From contig JACQWV010000018.1 in the NCBI GenBank assembly GCA_016209085.1, positions 7,296-41,600 on the forward strand: a stretch of DNA of 34,305 nt. Reading direction: 5' to 3'. Below are positions 31,163 through 34,305 of the stretch, piece after piece; the first letter of the stretch is position 1; each line of letters opens with the position of its first letter. Made by a program: the position numbers and the translations under genes. The stretch is from Elusimicrobiota bacterium. GTDB taxonomy: Bacteria; Elusimicrobiota; Elusimicrobia; Elusimicrobiales; UBA9959. The notes below the pieces were generated by a model. That model was not told the origin of the DNA, searched no databases, and worked only from the letters and a program-made list of their open reading frames with translations.

Positions 31163-32602
31163 ATGAGACCTCCTGTTGTTTTGCTTGTCAAAAGCAGAAG
31201 CGTGGTTTCCAAAATAAGGGGGTTTTCCCCGCCCATGGGGCTCCTCTATATCGCCTCGTATCTGCGCAAACATCTTTCAGCCGACGTGCGTATTATAGAC
31301 GCCCTTTTTGAAATAGACGTTTCCAAAAAAATACTCCAAGTCCTGGCCGGGCGCAAAATAGATATTGTCGGCATAAGCGGACTCACCTCGGAATCTTTTC
31401 TCGCTCATAAAATAGCCTCCGCAGTAAAAACCGAAAACCCGCAAATGCCTCTCGTGCTCGGCGGCCCGTATCCCTCGTCCGACCCGGAAACCGCTCTGAA
31501 GGATAAAAACGTGGACGCAGCAGTGATGGGCGAAGGCGAAGAGACTTTTGCGGAACTTGTCCGCATAGTTCTGGACCAGGGGCCCGGCTGGAAAAACGAA
31601 AACGTATTAAAGCAGGTTGATGGGGTCGCTTTCCGCAGCAACGGAGCAGTTCATATTACGCCACAGAGAAAATTCATAGAAAACCTGGACTTCCTGCCGC
31701 TTCCGGCATGGGACATGATTGATTACCGAAAATTCTGGAAAGTAGGCGGTATGGCCACTGTGGGAATAAGACCGTACATGCCCATTATCACATCGCGTGG
31801 ATGTCCGTATCACTGCCTGTTTTGCCATAACCTTTTCGGCAAGGCCTTCCGCGGACGTTCTCCCGAATCCGTGGCGGAAGAAGTCGCCGTGATTCATAAA
31901 TCAGGCGCCAGGGAAATTGAAGTGCTGGACGACATTGTCAATTTTAACCCGGAACGGTTCAACCGCATGCTGGAACTGCTTCTGGAGCGGAACCTGCGTT
32001 CCGTTCTGCATTTTCCCAACGCCATCAGGGCGGATATCATTCAAGAGGAATCCCTGGACTTGCTCAAGCAGGTGGGAGCGGGCGAAGTCTCGGTCGCTGT
32101 GGAAACCGCTTCCGAGCGTCTCCAGAAACTCTTGAAAAAAAATCTCAATCTTGAAAAAGTAAACAAAACCATAGACATGATGGCAAAGCGCAGGATATTT
32201 ACGCGCGGTTTTTTTATCCTCGGTTTGCCTGATGAAACCGAGGAAGAAATGCTCTCAACCATCCGTTTCGCGCATAACTCAAATCTTCATTTCGCGTTAT
32301 TTTTCAACCCGAATCCGTACCCCGGCACCGAGATGTACGACATGTTTAACAAAGCAGGCAGGATGCCTTCAGATGTGAGTTCCATAGATTTTGAATATTT
32401 CGGCGCGCCGTTCAACGCAAGCCATGTGTCAGGCAAAAGATATAGAATGTTATACAGACGGGCTTATTACGGATTTTATCTTAATTCTGTGCGCGCCTGG
32501 CGCATAGCCAGGGACGGCCCTTTCGGATGGGATATCCCTCTCAGAGCCGTAAATCTATTCCGTCATTATACTTCCTTTCGCCGTCTTAAGGAGAGCGAAT
32601 AG
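31163..32602 (+). CDS. B12-binding-type radical SAM protein (type A, second copy)
   Basis: This 479-residue protein begins 'MRPPVVLLVKSRSVVSKIRG'. It has a cobalamin-type domain ('LVLGGPYPSSDPETAL', 'MGEGEETFAELV') and C214-x3-C218-x2-C221 ('SRGCPYHCLFC'). Almost every block matches 19178-20626, including the C-terminal 'YYGFYLNSVRAWRIARDGP', so the pair is a recent duplication. Like its paralogue it is followed by an octamer hairpin and then a B12-rSAM gene of the second type. The surrounding FAD genes suggest lipid-like chemistry, which is inference. Confidence 0.87.
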   Translation: MRPPVVLLVKSRSVVSKIRGFSPPMGLLYIASYLRKHLSADVRIIDALFEIDVSKKILQVLAGRKIDIVGISGLTSESFLAHKIASAVKTENPQMPLVLGGPYPSSDPETALKDKNVDAAVMGEGEETFAELVRIVLDQGPGWKNENVLKQVDGVAFRSNGAVHITPQRKFIENLDFLPLPAWDMIDYRKFWKVGGMATVGIRPYMPIITSRGCPYHCLFCHNLFGKAFRGRSPESVAEEVAVIHKSGAREIEVLDDIVNFNPERFNRMLELLLERNLRSVLHFPNAIRADIIQEESLDLLKQVGAGEVSVAVETASERLQKLLKKNLNLEKVNKTIDMMAKRRIFTRGFFILGLPDETEEEMLSTIRFAHNSNLHFALFFNPNPYPGTEMYDMFNKAGRMPSDVSSIDFEYFGAPFNASHVSGKRYRMLYRRAYYGFYLNSVRAWRIARDGPFGWDIPLRAVNLFRHYTSFRRLKESE

Positions 32603-32747
32603 TGATTAGTGGATAGTGGTCGGTGATTAAGTGATTAAGCAAATAGTGATTAAGTAATTAAGTTCTATTTAAAAAATTTCTAAAAACTTAATCGCTTAAT
32701 TACTCAATACACTCAATTACTTTTTGTCACTCACCACTAACCACTTT
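32601..32747. repeat. Long facing octanucleotide arrays
   Basis: Units of TAGTGATTA and GTGATTAAG type run for about 64 bases. After an A/T-rich spacer come CTTAATCGCTTAATTACTCAAT units and finally TCACCACTAACCACT, the complement of the first units. The whole can form a hairpin of more than 50 pairs with mismatches, between two rSAM genes. Confidence 0.75.
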
Positions 32748-32779
32748 CTACGAGCAGTGTTGTTCATGATTCATATATT

Positions 32780-34213
32780 ATGCGCAATATTTTAATGCTG
32801 CAGCCCCTGAGAATATATAAACGCTGGCCGGCCCCGGAGGATTTCACCGGACTTCTGGGCGGAACCCCGACCCTCGCGTTTGCGCAGCTGCGCGCCTGCC
32901 TTAAGAATTATCAGGTTGACTACATGGACGGAACGGTCAGGGATTATTCATTGGCAGAACTGACAAAACGCGCTCAGGACGCGGACGCTGTGCTTGTAAA
33001 CGCTCACTCCAGCGTGGGCGCGCTTAATACGGAAGCGAACGTCAGACACTTGCTGGAAACCTGTCCGGGAAAACCCGTAATCGTGGGCGGGCATCATGCC
33101 ACTGCTTATGATTTTGAATGGCTGGAGCGGGGCGTTCATTTCGTGGTCAGGAACGAAGGAGAAAGAACCATAGTTGAATTGTTAGAAGCTGTTAAAAACG
33201 GCGGGGCTGTAGATAAGATAGCGGGAATTTCCTGGCAAGACGGAAAACGGAATTTTCATCGCAACCCCCCCAGACCATTAACTCCGAGTCTGGATGAACT
33301 GCCGATTCCGGACTGGACTATTTATAACCCTGAACTTTATTATCTGCCGCTGCCCATACCGGGCTATTCAACGACTGCGGAAACTTCAAGAGGATGCAGT
33401 TTCAGCTGCAAATTCTGCGCGGCAAGCGAAATGTGGAGCCATACGCACCGTTTCAAATCCCCGGGCAGGGTTCTTGAGGAACTGCGGATTTTAAACACGC
33501 TGGGATTTACCAGAATCTGGTTCTCGGACGACAATTTCGGAGCGGAGCCGGAGCGCTACGCCCTGATTTACGAAGGCATATTAAAGGAAAACCTGAAATT
33601 CAATTTCGCGGCGTTCATCCGTTCCGACGCGGTCGTGAGATCTCCTGAAACAATCAAGCTGGCTTACCGCGCCGGAATGCGCGTGGCTTTGCTGGGCATT
33701 GAAACCCAGATAAACAGGCTCCTTGAAGATTATTCAAAATCCACCGACGCCCGGACCAACCTGAAGGCGGTGGAAATATTGCGCGAGACCGGCATTTTTA
33801 TCGGCGGATTTATGATGGTCGGATATCTTGACGAAACTCGGGAGGAAACGGAATCCACTTTCCGCGCGGCAGACAAATTAACCGACTATCCCATCATATC
33901 AATATTTGAGCCGCGTTCCGGAACCAGGGATTTTACCCGCGCCAGAGAAAAATCTGATTTGCCCGGTGCAGACATGTTTTATCACAACACGGTTAAATTC
34001 ATTCCGAGCAAAAGACATCTTCTTCGTGAATACCGCGGTTTTTACAGGCGCTATCTGACCCATCCGAAGCAGTTAAGAAAATTTCTGTCCGGCACAGCCG
34101 TTGAGAAGGCGTGGTACCGCACCCTGTACAAGAATCTGGCGAAATCCGTTTTTTCTCTCTCTGCGGCAAAGATTTTGCACCCATGGGAAATGGTTCGGGA
34201 TATTCATAAATAG
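32780..34213 (+). CDS. B12-binding-type radical SAM protein (type B)
   Basis: This 477-residue protein has a complete cobalamin-type domain (MRNILMLQPLRIYKRW, 'VIVGGHHATAYDFEW', 'VRNEGERTIVELL') and C206-x3-C210-x2-C213 ('SRGCSFSCKFC'). It is related to 20739-22337 (shared 'HTHRFKSP' or 'NTHRFKSP' and 'DDNFG'/'DDNYG'), but with an intact N terminus. It keeps the 'MFYHN' box also seen as 'MFYHD' in the genes at 20739 and 22334. It ends with a short helical tail. The next gene, an FAD protein, begins 33 bases later. Confidence 0.86.
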   Translation: MRNILMLQPLRIYKRWPAPEDFTGLLGGTPTLAFAQLRACLKNYQVDYMDGTVRDYSLAELTKRAQDADAVLVNAHSSVGALNTEANVRHLLETCPGKPVIVGGHHATAYDFEWLERGVHFVVRNEGERTIVELLEAVKNGGAVDKIAGISWQDGKRNFHRNPPRPLTPSLDELPIPDWTIYNPELYYLPLPIPGYSTTAETSRGCSFSCKFCAASEMWSHTHRFKSPGRVLEELRILNTLGFTRIWFSDDNFGAEPERYALIYEGILKENLKFNFAAFIRSDAVVRSPETIKLAYRAGMRVALLGIETQINRLLEDYSKSTDARTNLKAVEILRETGIFIGGFMMVGYLDETREETESTFRAADKLTDYPIISIFEPRSGTRDFTRAREKSDLPGADMFYHNTVKFIPSKRHLLREYRGFYRRYLTHPKQLRKFLSGTAVEKAWYRTLYKNLAKSVFSLSAAKILHPWEMVRDIHK

Positions 34214-34246
34214 TGAATAGAAATTGAGTGATTAAGAGATTAAGTA

Positions 34247-34305
34247 ATGAAAAAAAGTTCTGACATTGTTATCATAGGCGCGGGGCTGACGGGACTGACG
34301 GCTGC
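34247..34305 (+). CDS. FAD/NAD(P)-binding protein, cut by the window end
   Basis: Only the first 19 residues are visible, MKKSSDIVIIGAGLTGLTA, which form the beta-alpha start of a dinucleotide-binding fold (GxGxxG). It is probably another phytoene-desaturase or amine-oxidase-like protein, as found at 29491. The start sits directly behind an octamer-type repeat stretch. Confidence 0.6.
   Translation, partial: MKKSSDIVIIGAGLTGLTA

Overview
The window comes from an uncultured bacterium, probably of the Elusimicrobiota/Omnitrophota type. That placement is inference. It rests on the surface protein at 10488-11261, which has a secretion signal, a TTYYPAPYG box and a GNVGIGTxxPxxKLDV block, and on the many short-period repeat arrays between genes. 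I could not test it against a database. The striking content is 18 radical SAM (rSAM) proteins, with 19 rSAM domains, in 34 kb. They are split into two head-to-head blocks that meet at about 16.7 kb.

Left block (79-16667, minus strand). Its core is an expanded His-Xaa-Ser (Hxs) peptide-modification locus. In transcription order from 10400 it holds an HxsD-like protein, HxsB, a second HxsD, a secreted 14-cysteine protein, a short precursor with a Ser-His-Gly repeat core, a divergent HxsB with a damaged SPASM domain, a stand-alone rSAM protein, a HemN-like/rSAM fusion and a third HxsB. Upstream lie a surface protein, a HemN-like rSAM protein and three CxxxCxxC rSAM proteins. A REP-associated tyrosine transposase has inserted between two of those and rewritten the end of one.

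Right block (16765-34305, plus strand). A 5'-damaged SPASM-type rSAM gene is followed by five B12-binding-type rSAM genes, mostly joined by four-base ATGA/GTGA overlaps. Next comes what I think is the most interesting unit. A sigma70-like promoter drives a 40-residue Lys/Arg-rich peptide ending in a Tyr-Cys...Leu-Val-Trp type tail, then a perfect 13-bp hairpin with a T-run, then an rSAM/SPASM enzyme of the thioether-forming architecture. This reads as a compact, previously unlabelled RiPP cassette. Then come an AAA/DUF4143 ATPase behind an 18-bp inverted repeat, a small membrane protein, a phytoene-desaturase-like FAD protein, two more B12-type rSAM proteins and the first residues of another FAD protein.

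How the genes may work together: the Hxs part probably matures and exports a His/Ser/Gly-rich peptide with help from HxsB/HxsD and the Cys-rich secreted partner. The B12-rSAM/FAD part looks like a pathway for a modified lipid or small molecule, but its substrate is not visible. Mobile and repeat DNA has clearly reshaped the locus. One MITE-like element replaced the 5' end of a B12-rSAM gene, a heptanucleotide array fused two rSAM genes, and arrays of 7-8 bp units sit at many gene junctions.
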